NCBI GenBank assembly: GCA_002395155.1
Contig: DGWD01000009.1
Location: 1-56,118, forward strand
DNA from: Treponema sp. UBA4267
GTDB lineage: Bacteria > Spirochaetota > Spirochaetia > Treponematales > Treponemataceae
Direction: 5' to 3'
Length of the DNA: 56,118 nt
Position 1 is the first letter of the stretch. Each line of letters opens with the position of its first letter. The translations under genes and the position numbers were made by a program. This document shows positions 40,622 through 50,041 of this stretch, one piece after another. Below the pieces are notes generated by a model. It had not been told where the DNA came from. It searched no databases and saw only the letters and a list, made by a program, of their open reading frames with translations.

Positions 40622-42325
40622 ATGAACGAATGGCTTAAAAAGGTTTTGGACAAGCTTAAATCGCTTTGGTCCAAGTGGAAACCAATTCAAAAAGTCATAT
40701 TATTTGGCATTATTATAGTTATAATTATTGCGATTATTGCTACGGCTAGGCTTTCTGCAAAGCCCGCTGCAGTACGCCTTTTTAATGCCCCTGTAACTGA
40801 CAGCACATCTCTTACAAGAATCATGGACAGATTATCTCAGGAAAATGTTAATGCATCATCTGATGATAATGGTTATATTACAGTTGCTGATGATTCAACT
40901 GCAAGAAGAATGCGAGAAATCCTTATTAGTGAAAACCTTGTACCTTCTAGTGTTGACCCTTGGGCAGGTTTTTATGATAGAAGCTGGTCTACTACAGATG
41001 CAGATCAGAATGTAAAGCTCAAAAATACAATTCAAAAACAATTAAAACAACATATTGAAGCAATTGCTGATGTTCAGATGGCCGATGTAAATATCGTATT
41101 GCCAGAAAAACAACTTTTTACAGCTGATCAGGAACCTGTTTCTGCATCCGTTATCTTAAAAGTTAATTCAAACAGCTCTTTGCTCCAGGACAGAAATAGA
41201 ATTCTTGGTATTCAGCGTTTGATTTTATCTGCTGTAGAAGGTCTTAAAGCCGAAAACCTCATCATCACTGATACAGAAGGTAATCAGATAAATGATTTTG
41301 AGGGTATGGCAGAAAGTGATAGGGTTGATATAGTTGCAAAACAACAGAAATTAATCCGAAAACAGGAAGTTGAACTTCGTGCCAGAATCTTAAAGGCCTT
41401 ACAGAGTACTTATGGACAGGACCGCTGTAGAGAAATGGTTATTTCTATTGAAATGGATATGTCTCAGCGTTCTAGTGAAGCTACAGAGTATTCTCCAATT
41501 GTAATCAAAGAAGATAATCCAGATACACCTTATGATGATTCAGAATACAGAGATACTCTTCCAATTTCTCAGCAAACTGTAACAAAAGAGTGGCAGGGAA
41601 CTGGATATAATCCTGAAGGTCCTGCTGGTGTTGAAGGTCAGACTCCTCCAGTTTATTCTGATATGTCTAATGTAATTGGAAAATCAACAGAAACTGGCGT
41701 TACACAGAATAATGTAATTAATACTAAACAGATTTCAGAAATTTCTTCCCCAAAAATTGATCGAATATCTGTTTCTGTAAATATTGATGGTAAGTGGCGT
41801 AAACCTAAAGATGATAAGGGAAATGTAATTATTGAAAATGGTTCAATTAAGCGTGAATACATTCCTCTTACCGAAAAGGAATTAAAGGATGCCGAAGAAT
41901 CTGTAAAAGGTGCTATTGGTTATAACCGTAGTAGAGGCGACTTAGTTGTAGTTAAAAATACTGCTTATGATAGAGATGATGAATTCGAAGCTGAAGATGC
42001 AGCTTACTTTGCTAAAATCAGAAGAAACCAGACAATTCTCTTGATTTTGATTGCTGTTGCTGTTGTCCTTGTCAGCTTTATCCTCTTCCGTATTATCAGT
42101 CGTGAAGTTGAAAGACGTCGCCGTGAACGAGAAGCCCGTCTTCTTGCGGAGCAGCAGGCAGCTCGCGAACGTCAGCTTTGGGAAGCAAAAGACGATGGAA
42201 TGGAAGTTACAATGTCTGTCGAGGAAACAAGACGTATGGAACTTCAGGAAAATGCAATCAATATGGCCAAGGAACATCCAGAAGATGTTGCAATGCTCAT
42301 AAGAACTTGGTTAATGGAGGAATAG
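40622..42325 (+). CDS. fliF: Flagellar MS-ring protein FliF
   Basis: The 567-residue protein has an N-terminal membrane segment at about residues 24-43, ring-building domains and a second membrane segment near residues 470-490, followed by a charged cytoplasmic tail that binds FliG. Family motifs are YDRSWSTTDADQNVKLKNTIQKQLKQHIEAI and VNIVLPEKQLFTADQEPVSASV. FliF forms the MS ring, the base for motor and export apparatus. GGGAGGGG precedes the ATG. It ends one base before fliG starts. Confidence 0.95.
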   Translation: MNEWLKKVLDKLKSLWSKWKPIQKVILFGIIIVIIIAIIATARLSAKPAAVRLFNAPVTDSTSLTRIMDRLSQENVNASSDDNGYITVADDSTARRMREILISENLVPSSVDPWAGFYDRSWSTTDADQNVKLKNTIQKQLKQHIEAIADVQMADVNIVLPEKQLFTADQEPVSASVILKVNSNSSLLQDRNRILGIQRLILSAVEGLKAENLIITDTEGNQINDFEGMAESDRVDIVAKQQKLIRKQEVELRARILKALQSTYGQDRCREMVISIEMDMSQRSSEATEYSPIVIKEDNPDTPYDDSEYRDTLPISQQTVTKEWQGTGYNPEGPAGVEGQTPPVYSDMSNVIGKSTETGVTQNNVINTKQISEISSPKIDRISVSVNIDGKWRKPKDDKGNVIIENGSIKREYIPLTEKELKDAEESVKGAIGYNRSRGDLVVVKNTAYDRDDEFEAEDAAYFAKIRRNQTILLILIAVAVVLVSFILFRIISREVERRRREREARLLAEQQAARERQLWEAKDDGMEVTMSVEETRRMELQENAINMAKEHPEDVAMLIRTWLMEE

Positions 42326-42326
42326 T

Positions 42327-43415
42327 ATGGCAGACGAAGCATCTAAACCAGTCCCTAAGCCTGGCCAGTTAAAACCTGCCGGAGCAAGTAGTAAGAAAAG
42401 CGGTTCTAAAGATTATAAAAGTTTAACTGGTCGTCAGAAGGCCGCTATCTTCCTTATTTCTCTTGGACCAGAAGTTTCAGCAGAAATCATGAAACATCTT
42501 CGCGAAGATGAAGTTGAAACTTTAACATTTGAAATTGCACGTCAGGAAAAAGTTAATCCTGAGTTTAAAGATGCTGTTCTGGAAGAGTTCCAGGAGTTAA
42601 TGAATGCACAGAACTTTATCACTACTGGTGGTATTGATTATGCTCGTGAACTTTTGGAGAAATCACTTGGTTCTCAGAAGGCTATCGATATTATCAACCG
42701 ACTTACTTCAAGTTTGCAGGTTCGTCCATTCGACTTTATTCGCCGTACAGACCCTGCACATTTGTTAAACTTTATTCAGCAGGAATACCCTCAGACAATC
42801 GCCTTGATTCTGGCTTATCTTGAACCTGGAAAAGCTGCTGTTATTTTACAGAACTTACCTGAAGATATGCAGGCCGAAGTTTCAAAACGTCTTGCAACCA
42901 TGGACCGTACTTCTCCTGATGTATTGCGTGAAGTTGAACGCGTATTGGAAAAGAAACTTTCTACACTGTCTTCAGAAGACTATACAGCTGCCGGTGGTGT
43001 TGAAGCTATCGTTGAAATCTTGAACCTTGTTGACCGTTCTTCTGAAAAGTCTATTATCGAATCTCTGGAAGAAGACGATCCAGATTTGGCAGAGGAAATC
43101 AAGAAACGTATGTTCGTATTCGAAGATATCGTTATGCTCGACGACCGTGCTATTCAGAAGGTACTCCGAGATGTCGATCAGCAGGAATTGGCAAAAGCGC
43201 TTAAGTCTGTTGATACCGAAGTACAGGATAAAATCTTCCGTAATATGTCTAAACGTGCGGCATCTATGCTTAAGGAAGATATGGAATTCATGGGTCCAGT
43301 TCGTTTGAAAGATGTTGAAGAGTCTCAGCAGAAGATTGTATCTATCATCCGACGTCTTGAAGATAATGGTGATATCGTAATTGCCCGTTCTGGTGAAGAT
43401 GAATTGGTAAGCTAA
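42327..43415 (+). CDS. fliG: Flagellar motor switch protein FliG
   Basis: The 362-residue protein starts with a basic, Pro-rich tail. The armadillo-type domains follow: LTGRQKAAIFLISLGPEVSAEIMKHL, the EHPQ-equivalent QQEYPQTIALILAYL, and MFVFEDIVMLDDRAIQKVLRDVD in the torque-generating C-terminal domain. FliG converts stator ion flow into rotor torque. The start has GGAGG and lies next to the fliF stop codon, indicating coupling. Confidence 0.96.
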   Translation: MADEASKPVPKPGQLKPAGASSKKSGSKDYKSLTGRQKAAIFLISLGPEVSAEIMKHLREDEVETLTFEIARQEKVNPEFKDAVLEEFQELMNAQNFITTGGIDYARELLEKSLGSQKAIDIINRLTSSLQVRPFDFIRRTDPAHLLNFIQQEYPQTIALILAYLEPGKAAVILQNLPEDMQAEVSKRLATMDRTSPDVLREVERVLEKKLSTLSSEDYTAAGGVEAIVEILNLVDRSSEKSIIESLEEDDPDLAEEIKKRMFVFEDIVMLDDRAIQKVLRDVDQQELAKALKSVDTEVQDKIFRNMSKRAASMLKEDMEFMGPVRLKDVEESQQKIVSIIRRLEDNGDIVIARSGEDELVS

Positions 43416-43450
43416 AGTATAAAATTTTATAAAAGGATAGAAAGTTTATA

Positions 43451-44383
43451 ATGGCAAAAACAGTTTTCCGACCTGGTGAAGCAAAGCAGGTTGAAGATAA
43501 AGTAATGTTACCTCTTGTAAAAGATTACGCTCCTGTTGAGGAAGTCGTTGAAGAAGTTGAAGAGGAATATACTGGACCTACAGCAGATGATTTACGCCGA
43601 GAAGCTGAAGAATTTAAGAACAATTGGGAAATTGAAAAGCAGGGTATGCTTAATCAAGCCCAACAGCAGGCTGATGAAATTGTAAAAAAAGCTGAAGAAA
43701 CTGCCTTTGCAGAAGTAAAACGTCAAACTGATGCAGCTGCTATTATAAAATCCGACGCAGAAAATGAAGCTGCTTCCATTATAGAAAAAGCCAAGGCCGA
43801 AGCTGCTCAGATTGTAGCAGATGCTCAGGCTCAGAGTAGTAAGACAGAAAGTGATGCTTACCAGAAAGGTTTTGAACAGGGGCATGAAGAAGGATACGAA
43901 AAGGGTTCTGTAGAAGTTGACCGTCTGATTGAAAGAATGCATAAAATTCTTGAAGCAGTAATGCAGAGACGTGAAGAAATACTTCAGGAAACAGAAAGTC
44001 AGATTGTTGAACTTGTAATTTTAATGGCTCGAAAGGTTATTAAGATTCTTTCTGAAAACCAGAAAAATGTTATTATGGCCAATACTATGGCAGCCCTTAA
44101 AAAGGTAAAAACTCGTGGAACTGTTACTCTGCGTGTAAATATTGAAGATGTAAAACTTACAAGTGCTCATACAGATGAATTTATAAAGCATGTTGAAAAT
44201 ATTCAGGGGCTTACAGTTCTTGAAGATTCTTCTGTTGAAAAGGGTGGTTGTATTGTTGAAACTGACTTTGGTGCTATTGATGCCCGTATTTCTAGTCAGC
44301 TTTCTGAACTTGAAAATAAGATTCTTGAAGTATCTCCTGTTAAAAATATTAAACGCCAGGATCCTTTAACTTCCGCAGAATAG
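43451..44383 (+). CDS. fliH: Flagellar export regulator FliH
   Basis: The 310-residue protein has a long Glu/Ala/Lys-rich coiled coil at about residues 45-140. The segment YQKGFEQGHEEGYEKGSVEVDRL shows the GxxxG-like repeats seen in FliH. A globular C-terminal region with ILQETESQIVELVILMARKVIKIL and LRVNIEDVKL is related to the stator subunit of F-type ATPases. FliH binds and regulates FliI. The only ribosome site candidate, AAGGATAG, is rather far from the ATG. Confidence 0.9.
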   Translation: MAKTVFRPGEAKQVEDKVMLPLVKDYAPVEEVVEEVEEEYTGPTADDLRREAEEFKNNWEIEKQGMLNQAQQQADEIVKKAEETAFAEVKRQTDAAAIIKSDAENEAASIIEKAKAEAAQIVADAQAQSSKTESDAYQKGFEQGHEEGYEKGSVEVDRLIERMHKILEAVMQRREEILQETESQIVELVILMARKVIKILSENQKNVIMANTMAALKKVKTRGTVTLRVNIEDVKLTSAHTDEFIKHVENIQGLTVLEDSSVEKGGCIVETDFGAIDARISSQLSELENKILEVSPVKNIKRQDPLTSAE

Positions 44384-44392
44384 GGGGTAGGC

Positions 44393-45826
44393 ATGAAATC
44401 CTCTTATACTGGTGAATTTAATTTTACAAAATACCTAGAAAAGGTTGTAGATACAGAAACAATTCTTTATACAGGTCGTGTTATAGCCGTTCGGGGACTT
44501 GAAGTTGAAAGTGAGGGCCCTCGTTCTGTAATTGGCGAAATGTGTACAATCAAACTTCGTGATGGAACTATGCTTCATGCCGAAGTTGTTGGACTTGATG
44601 AAAAAATTGTAAAACTTGCACCATTTGGCCCTACAAAAGGAATTGAAGTTGGCTGTGAAGTTGTTGCTTCTGGTCGTAGTCTTATGGTTCCGGTTGGAAA
44701 AAATCTTTTAGGACGTATGATTAATGCCGTAGGTCGTCCTTGTGATGATAAAGGTGAAATTGTTCCTGAAACTTATTATCCTGCAGAGGCAAGTCCCCCA
44801 AGCCCAAATGAAAGAACTGATATAAATCGTCGAATTACAACTGGAGTTCGTGCCATTGATTCTTTGTTGACAGTAGGAAAAGGCCAGCGTCTTGGAATTT
44901 TTGCCGGTTCTGGTGTTGGAAAATCTACACTTTTGAGTATTATTGCCCGAAACACTGATGCTGATATAAATGTAATCGGTTTGATTGGTGAACGTGGACG
45001 TGAAGTTTTAGACTTTGTAAAACGTGATTTGGGCGAAGAAGGAATGAAGCGTTCTGTAATTGTAGTTGCTACTTCAGATGAACCTTCTATCTGTCGTCTT
45101 AGAGCTTCTCAGGTTTGTACTGCCGTTGCTGAATATTTCCGCGACCAGGGTAAAGATGTAATGCTGATGATGGATTCAGTAACTCGTTTTGCCCATGCCC
45201 AGCGTGAAATTGGTCTTGCAAACGGTGAACCTGCAGCTCAAAAAGGTTATCCTCCTTCTGTATTTGATATGATTCCAAAATTGCTTGAGCGTTCTGGAAC
45301 AAATAAAAAAGGTACAATCACCGCTTTTTATACAGTACTTGTTGATGGTGATGATATGAATGAGCCAATTACAGATAAAGTTCGTGGTACTTTGGATGGT
45401 CATATTGTTTTGAACCGTAAATTGGCCCAGGCTTATCATTATCCTGCTATTGATGTGCTTCAGTCTATTTCGCGTTTGTCTAAACGTGTAAGTGGTGCAC
45501 AAACTCGTAAAGCTGTTGGTCAACTCCGAACCTGGATGGCAACTTACCAGGAAAATGAAACAATGATTACAGCTGGTATTTATGCCAAGGGAAATTCTCC
45601 TCAGGTTGATATTGCAATTGATAAGCATGAAGCAATTGAAGAGTTTTTAAAGCAGGAAGAATACGAACCTTGTTCTATCAAGGATACACTGGATAAGCTT
45701 TCAGTACTTACTGGAATTGAAATTCCACAAGAGGAATATGTCGAAAATCCTGCGGAGTTTATTCCTACTACAGCACAAATTGTAGATGCAGCAAAACAAG
45801 TTTCTTCTCAAGGTCAGGGAAATTAA
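44393..45826 (+). CDS. fliI: Flagellum-specific ATPase FliI
   Basis: The 477-residue ATPase is related to F1-beta. Walker A is AGSGVGKST at residues 171-179; VIGLIGERGREVLDF, MLMMDSVTRFAHAQREIGL and PPSVFDMIPKLLERSG follow. It supplies energy and unloads chaperones at the flagellar export gate. GGGGGTAGG precedes the ATG. The C-terminus ends in Gln/Ser-rich sequence. Confidence 0.96.
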   Translation: MKSSYTGEFNFTKYLEKVVDTETILYTGRVIAVRGLEVESEGPRSVIGEMCTIKLRDGTMLHAEVVGLDEKIVKLAPFGPTKGIEVGCEVVASGRSLMVPVGKNLLGRMINAVGRPCDDKGEIVPETYYPAEASPPSPNERTDINRRITTGVRAIDSLLTVGKGQRLGIFAGSGVGKSTLLSIIARNTDADINVIGLIGERGREVLDFVKRDLGEEGMKRSVIVVATSDEPSICRLRASQVCTAVAEYFRDQGKDVMLMMDSVTRFAHAQREIGLANGEPAAQKGYPPSVFDMIPKLLERSGTNKKGTITAFYTVLVDGDDMNEPITDKVRGTLDGHIVLNRKLAQAYHYPAIDVLQSISRLSKRVSGAQTRKAVGQLRTWMATYQENETMITAGIYAKGNSPQVDIAIDKHEAIEEFLKQEEYEPCSIKDTLDKLSVLTGIEIPQEEYVENPAEFIPTTAQIVDAAKQVSSQGQGN

Positions 45827-45835
45827 TAATTTATA

Positions 45836-46261
45836 ATGAAAAAATTTTCTTTTGAACTGGAAAAGGTTTTAGATTATCGTAATTTTGAAAAAAAAGAGGC
45901 CGAAGGAGAATTGTCCAAGGCTATTGCGGCAGAAACTCAAATTAACGAAAATCTAAAACAGATTGCCTTTCAGTATGCTCAGTCGAAAGCTAATATGAAA
46001 GGGTCTAGAAACTTTGAAGATGTAATGAGTCTTAGTAAATACAATAATCTTTTAGAGTATCAAAAAGAAGAATTGCTTAAGCAATTGGCAGAGGCAAAGC
46101 TTATAACTGAACAAAAAAGAGAAGTTCTTAGAGAATGCATGAAAAAAACTACAGCTTTGGAAAAATTACGGGATCAAAAGTTGGAGGAATGGAAACAGGC
46201 TGCTGATTACGAAGAAGCTGAATCTATGGACGAAATAAAAAATAGAATGACAGAAATATAA
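45836..46261 (+). CDS. fliJ: Flagellar export protein FliJ
   Basis: This 141-residue protein is an almost continuous charged coiled coil, starting with FSFELEKVLDYRNFEKKEAEGELSKAI, the usual FliJ opening. FliJ acts as the central stalk between FliI and the export gate. It follows fliI by 9 nt with no clear ribosome site and closes the flagellar cluster before a terminator. Confidence 0.87.
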   Translation: MKKFSFELEKVLDYRNFEKKEAEGELSKAIAAETQINENLKQIAFQYAQSKANMKGSRNFEDVMSLSKYNNLLEYQKEELLKQLAEAKLITEQKREVLRECMKKTTALEKLRDQKLEEWKQAADYEEAESMDEIKNRMTEI

Positions 46262-46279
46262 AAAATTGAAAAGCAAAAA

Positions 46280-46332
46280 AAAACAGGCTTTTCCTTGAAA
46301 AAACTTTCTTGGAACAGCCTGTTTTAGTTTTT
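46280..46332. terminator. Bidirectional terminator between fliJ and the convergent kinase gene
   Basis: AAAACAGGCT (46280-46289) pairs with AGCCTGTTTT (46316-46325); TTCC and GGAA extend the stem inside. A run of T follows on the plus strand and a run of A precedes the stem, so it can serve both convergent units. Confidence 0.8.
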
Positions 46333-46357
46333 TAAAGCTTTATTTGCGAATACTGGA

Positions 46358-48013
46358 TTAATAGTGGAAAGCACTTCCTCCAATAAATTCACGAATAATT
46401 GAACGTGGTGGAACTTCTGTTGGAGCAATAGTTGCAAAGTTTTCCAGGAAGTGGAGTAAACGCTGTGCTTCAGAATATTCTGGCATTGTTGGATTTACAC
46501 GACGTAAAAGTGGTGCAGCATATACTCTTAATACGTTCAATTCATAATCAAGGGCTGTATTTAAAATTGCATCTGCATTTCCGTGGTATGGGAAGATGTG
46601 CAATTCTTCTCCTTTCTGAACGCTTGGCCACATAGCAATTGTTCCTTCTGCTGGTTTTCCGCGGAAGTTGTTATCGCGAACAATACGGCGGATAAGTCTG
46701 TTATCACTTGTTGATACACGGTTGTGGTCATCAAGGTTTAACTGGGTAAGGGCAGAAAGATAAATCTTGAACTTGTATTCATCAGGAACTTTTTCTGTGA
46801 GTTTTGGATTTAATCCGTGGATTCCTTCCATAATCAAAATTTCGTTTGGTTCAAGTTTCATTTTGTTTGATTCTTCAAAATAACTTGTTCCAGTGTGGAA
46901 ATCATAACTTGGAATTGTAACTTCTTTTCCAGCGAATAAATCAACAAGATTCTGGTTCAAAAGTTCAACATTCAGTGCTTCAAGACATTCGTAATCAGGT
47001 TTGCCATTTTCGTCTAATGGAGTTTTGTCTCGTCCTGCATAATAACAATCCAAACTGATTAATTTTGGCTGATATCCCATTGCCTGAAGTTCAAGTCCCA
47101 GTTTTTTTGCAGAGGTTGTCTTTCCAGATGATGAAGGGCCGGCAATCAATACAACGCGAACTTTCTTGCTTTTTACAATCTGAGATGCAATTACAGAAAT
47201 GTTCTTTTCCTGATAGGTTTCTGCTATATCAATAAAGTCATCAATTTTACGTTGAGCAACTAAATCATTTAAAGATGCTGCTGATGTAACATTTACACGT
47301 TTTCCCCATTCTTTGTACTGCTTGTAAATGCTGAAAAGTTTAGATTCGTCCTTGAATGGCTGCAGAGTATTTGGAGTTTTTGATTTAGGGAAGCGGAGCA
47401 TTAATCCGTCCTGGTATTTAATAAGATCAAATACCTGAAGAGAGCCTGTAGAAAGAACTAAAGGTCCAAAATAAAGATCTGAGAAATCATCAATAGTGTT
47501 AATCATAATCTTTGAAGTACAAGTGTGATTTAGTTGTTTTCTTGTTTCTTTAAGATTTAGTTTTTCAAAAAGTTCTGCAGCCTGTTCCCAAGAAATAACC
47601 TGAGTTCTGATTGGTAAATCTTTGTTGATAAGGTTCTGCATCTCTTTTTTGAGTGCTTCTGCTTCAATAGCAGGTCCTTCAATTGTGTAGTAATATCCAT
47701 AGCAGATACTGTTTCCTACAAGAATTCGTGTTTTTGGACTGAGTTTATGTGCTGCGGCTGCCATCAATAAACAAAGTGAACGACGGTAAACAGACATTCC
47801 TTCCTTTGTGTTATTGTAAACTGGTTCAATTTTACAGTCGAATTCAAGACTTGAATCTAATGAGCATAATTCATTGTTTACTTTTGCAGCAACAAGACGA
47901 GCTCCGTTAATGTTGAATTCAGGCATAAAACTGAAAACCTGTGAGCCTGCTTCTACTTCTTTAACTTGGGTTTTTCCTTCTCTGATGTAAGAAATTTTAA
48001 TCATTTTAGCCAT
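46358..48013 (-). CDS. Uridine kinase-like protein with tRNA-synthetase-like N-terminal domains
   Basis: The protein has 551 residues. The N-terminus (about 1-70) resembles a TGS domain. The next part includes SVYRRSLCLLMAAAAHKLSPKTRILVGNSICYGYYYTIEG, like the second additional domain of threonyl-tRNA synthetase. From about residue 285 comes a P-loop kinase: VRVVLIAGPSSSGKTTSAKKLG, ISLDCYYAGRDKTPLDENG, PSYDFHTGTSYF and LIMEGIHGLNP, as in uridine kinase and phosphoribulokinase. This fusion is widespread in bacteria; the true substrate is uncertain. Start 48013 has GGGGGACACC upstream. Confidence 0.85.
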   Translation of the reverse strand: MAKMIKISYIREGKTQVKEVEAGSQVFSFMPEFNINGARLVAAKVNNELCSLDSSLEFDCKIEPVYNNTKEGMSVYRRSLCLLMAAAAHKLSPKTRILVGNSICYGYYYTIEGPAIEAEALKKEMQNLINKDLPIRTQVISWEQAAELFEKLNLKETRKQLNHTCTSKIMINTIDDFSDLYFGPLVLSTGSLQVFDLIKYQDGLMLRFPKSKTPNTLQPFKDESKLFSIYKQYKEWGKRVNVTSAASLNDLVAQRKIDDFIDIAETYQEKNISVIASQIVKSKKVRVVLIAGPSSSGKTTSAKKLGLELQAMGYQPKLISLDCYYAGRDKTPLDENGKPDYECLEALNVELLNQNLVDLFAGKEVTIPSYDFHTGTSYFEESNKMKLEPNEILIMEGIHGLNPKLTEKVPDEYKFKIYLSALTQLNLDDHNRVSTSDNRLIRRIVRDNNFRGKPAEGTIAMWPSVQKGEELHIFPYHGNADAILNTALDYELNVLRVYAAPLLRRVNPTMPEYSEAQRLLHFLENFATIAPTEVPPRSIIREFIGGSAFHY

Positions 48014-48083
48014 TTTAGGTGTCCCCCTATGAGTGTAATATACTTATTATATATGGCATTGTAATATTTGTAAAAAAAAATTG

Positions 48084-48125
48084 AATAAGAGAGGGATAAT
48101 AAGAGAGGGATAATAAGAGAGTGAT
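48084..48125. repeat. Tandem repeat, three 14-bp units
   Basis: AATAAGAGAGGGAT occurs at 48084 and 48098 and, with one change (GTGAT for GGGAT), at 48112. It lies between the divergent kinase and lipoprotein genes. It may be a simple slippage product or a cis-acting site. Confidence 0.85.
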
Positions 48126-48139
48126 AAAGGTTTGGAAAG

Positions 48140-48160
48140 AATTTTTGTTTTGCAAAAATT
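48140..48160. promoter_or_regulatory. Inverted repeat in the promoter of the 48211 lipoprotein
   Basis: AATTTTTG (48140-48147) and CAAAAATT (48153-48160) form perfect arms around TTTTG. A TATAAT-like box follows near 48171, so the repeat sits over the -35 region and may be an operator. Confidence 0.45.
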
Positions 48161-48210
48161 TTAATGTTAATATAATATTATGTTATAAATGATAAAGGAG
48201 AGGTATAAGA

Positions 48211-49350
48211 ATGAAAAAGTATTTAAAGTTTTTTACTACATTGTTGGTAATTAGTTTCTTGTTTTCATCATGTGGAGATTTGAGGTTTCTTAATGATGAT
48301 ATTTATAATAATTATTCAGATCTTTCTGATTCAGAAATATATATAAAAATGTTATTTGAAAGAGATGAACTTTGTTCCGCAAGAAGTGCTGAAGTTTATG
48401 ATTATCCTGATTTTTTCTATGAAATGGATATAGTTGATAAAGAAGGAAATAAGATAGATTTTAGTGATTTATCTTCAGAGGAAAAAGAAATTTTTGTGCA
48501 AGTTTGGAAAGATAAAATTACAGAAAATATGGAAGATAAGTCAAAAGTTCAAAAAGAAGTTGTTGAGGAATTTAGAGAAGAGAATGTGGCTTTTTTAAAT
48601 GCTTTATATTCAACGGACTCTCGTTTGGCTATTCATGATAAAGATATCTCTAAAGTATTTGCTCAATATCAGATTAATCTTGATAAAGTAAGAAACGAAA
48701 GAAAAGCAAGAGACTTATCAGAAAGACCTTACGTTTCGAATAATTATTTAAATCCAAATTCTGTCGAAATCTTTAAAAATAATTATAAGAGAGGTAGAAT
48801 TCTTGTTACTATAGATTCTAGCTCATCGGCAAGTGCATATGGTTTAGGGCATGCTTCTTTAATGGATTATGAAAATGACTATAGAATAAAAAACTCTTCT
48901 TATGAAAAAATTAATTCATTAGATTCATGGAGTATTTCTTCATATCCACAGACTACCAGTTGTATATGGGAAAATCAAAGAAATGGTGTCCAATTTGAAC
49001 CTTTAGGATTATGGGCAGGTGCATATGAAGGGGGATGTTCTGGTGTATTTATTTATGATATGCAGAAAATAGTGTGGGTTTGGGATTGGTTTAACTCTAA
49101 ATATTTGCCATTTCCTGCGGAAGAATATGATTACGATCGTGCTGCTGATTATGCTGAAAATTCAATGGGGATAGGTTATGGAATTATTTCAAAAGAATCT
49201 AGATCTTTAATTTATTGTTCTGCATTAGTATGGCAAAGTTGGAGATACTTAGATAAAAGTTATGATATGTCGGCAGGTTTACAGGTTACGCCATTAGAAA
49301 TTGCAAATTCAATGCAGACAAAATTAATTGCAGCATATTCAAATCATTAA
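48211..49350 (+). CDS. Lipoprotein with a permuted papain-like (YiiX/NlpC-type) signature
   Basis: The 379-residue lipoprotein has its lipidation site at Cys21 (FLFSSCGD). Residues about 25-170 form a charged helical region. The C-terminal half has GRILVTIDSSSSASAYGLGHASLMDY with His214, and later LIYCSALVWQSWRYL with Cys336. His before Cys, with YCS-x-LVW around the Cys, is the pattern of permuted NlpC/P60-type enzymes such as YiiX. A hydrolase acting on cell-wall peptides or lipids is plausible but unproven. AGGAGAGG precedes the ATG. Confidence 0.65.
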   Translation: MKKYLKFFTTLLVISFLFSSCGDLRFLNDDIYNNYSDLSDSEIYIKMLFERDELCSARSAEVYDYPDFFYEMDIVDKEGNKIDFSDLSSEEKEIFVQVWKDKITENMEDKSKVQKEVVEEFREENVAFLNALYSTDSRLAIHDKDISKVFAQYQINLDKVRNERKARDLSERPYVSNNYLNPNSVEIFKNNYKRGRILVTIDSSSSASAYGLGHASLMDYENDYRIKNSSYEKINSLDSWSISSYPQTTSCIWENQRNGVQFEPLGLWAGAYEGGCSGVFIYDMQKIVWVWDWFNSKYLPFPAEEYDYDRAADYAENSMGIGYGIISKESRSLIYCSALVWQSWRYLDKSYDMSAGLQVTPLEIANSMQTKLIAAYSNH

Positions 49351-49368
49351 TAAAAGGAGAGTTACTTT

Positions 49369-49911
49369 ATGAAAAAAATATTTGTTACTTTATTTACCCT
49401 GTTTGTTTTATTAACCCCTTTATTCGCAGAACATAGATTTCAGTTGGCATGGGATAAAGATTGTCGTTCTTTTATTAAAGAAGAGAAAGGTCCTGTTATT
49501 ACAGCTGGTTTTTATTTATATCCAATACATGGTGAAGGTGGGGCATTGACTTATTCTTTTGAGTTTCCCTCTAACAATAATTTTCACTGCTTATTAGGGT
49601 GTAGTACCGGATGGGACGCCTGGGGCTTTATTATGACAGCAAATGCAGGTTGTCTAATAAATTTAGTTGATACGGAACATTTTAATCTTGATTTACAGTT
49701 TCTTGCAAAATTTGGTTTTATAACGCATTTGTATAATCAATTTTCATTAGATTGTATTATTTCACATAAAGATGATAAAGCCATTTTTTATGGAACTGGT
49801 ATTCATAATACTTTTAGGATGGTTCGCTTTACGAACGCAAGTCCAGAGGTAAGTTCATATAAACTGGCAGATCAAATTGGTTTCCAACTTTTCTGTGGTT
49901 TTGTATTTTAA
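49369..49911 (+). CDS. Small secreted protein, possible outer-membrane beta-barrel
   Basis: The 180-residue protein has a signal peptide ending PLFA. The mature part alternates polar and hydrophobic residues with many aromatics, has few charged helices, and ends LADQIGFQLFCGFVF with a terminal Phe, as in outer-membrane barrels. At about 160 residues the mature chain would form a small, roughly eight-stranded barrel. It follows the lipoprotein by 18 nt with AAAGGAGAG and is probably cotranscribed with it. No family recognised. Confidence 0.7.
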   Translation: MKKIFVTLFTLFVLLTPLFAEHRFQLAWDKDCRSFIKEEKGPVITAGFYLYPIHGEGGALTYSFEFPSNNNFHCLLGCSTGWDAWGFIMTANAGCLINLVDTEHFNLDLQFLAKFGFITHLYNQFSLDCIISHKDDKAIFYGTGIHNTFRMVRFTNASPEVSSYKLADQIGFQLFCGFVF

Positions 49912-50041
49912 ATAGATTTTGTAAATAATAGTATTTTTTTCTCCAGTTACACATGCTTGTACAAATATTGAATAACTTGATAAAATATGTTAAATTATTC
50001 AAATCAATTTGTTAATTTTTTATTAATTATAAGGAGTTCCC

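Noticed and set aside
45176..45628. 150-codon minus-strand open frame
   Set aside because: It is antisense to the conserved core of fliI, with no motifs or ribosome site.
48084..48125. 14-bp tandem units considered as CRISPR repeats
   Set aside because: The units are directly adjacent with no spacer between them and are too short.
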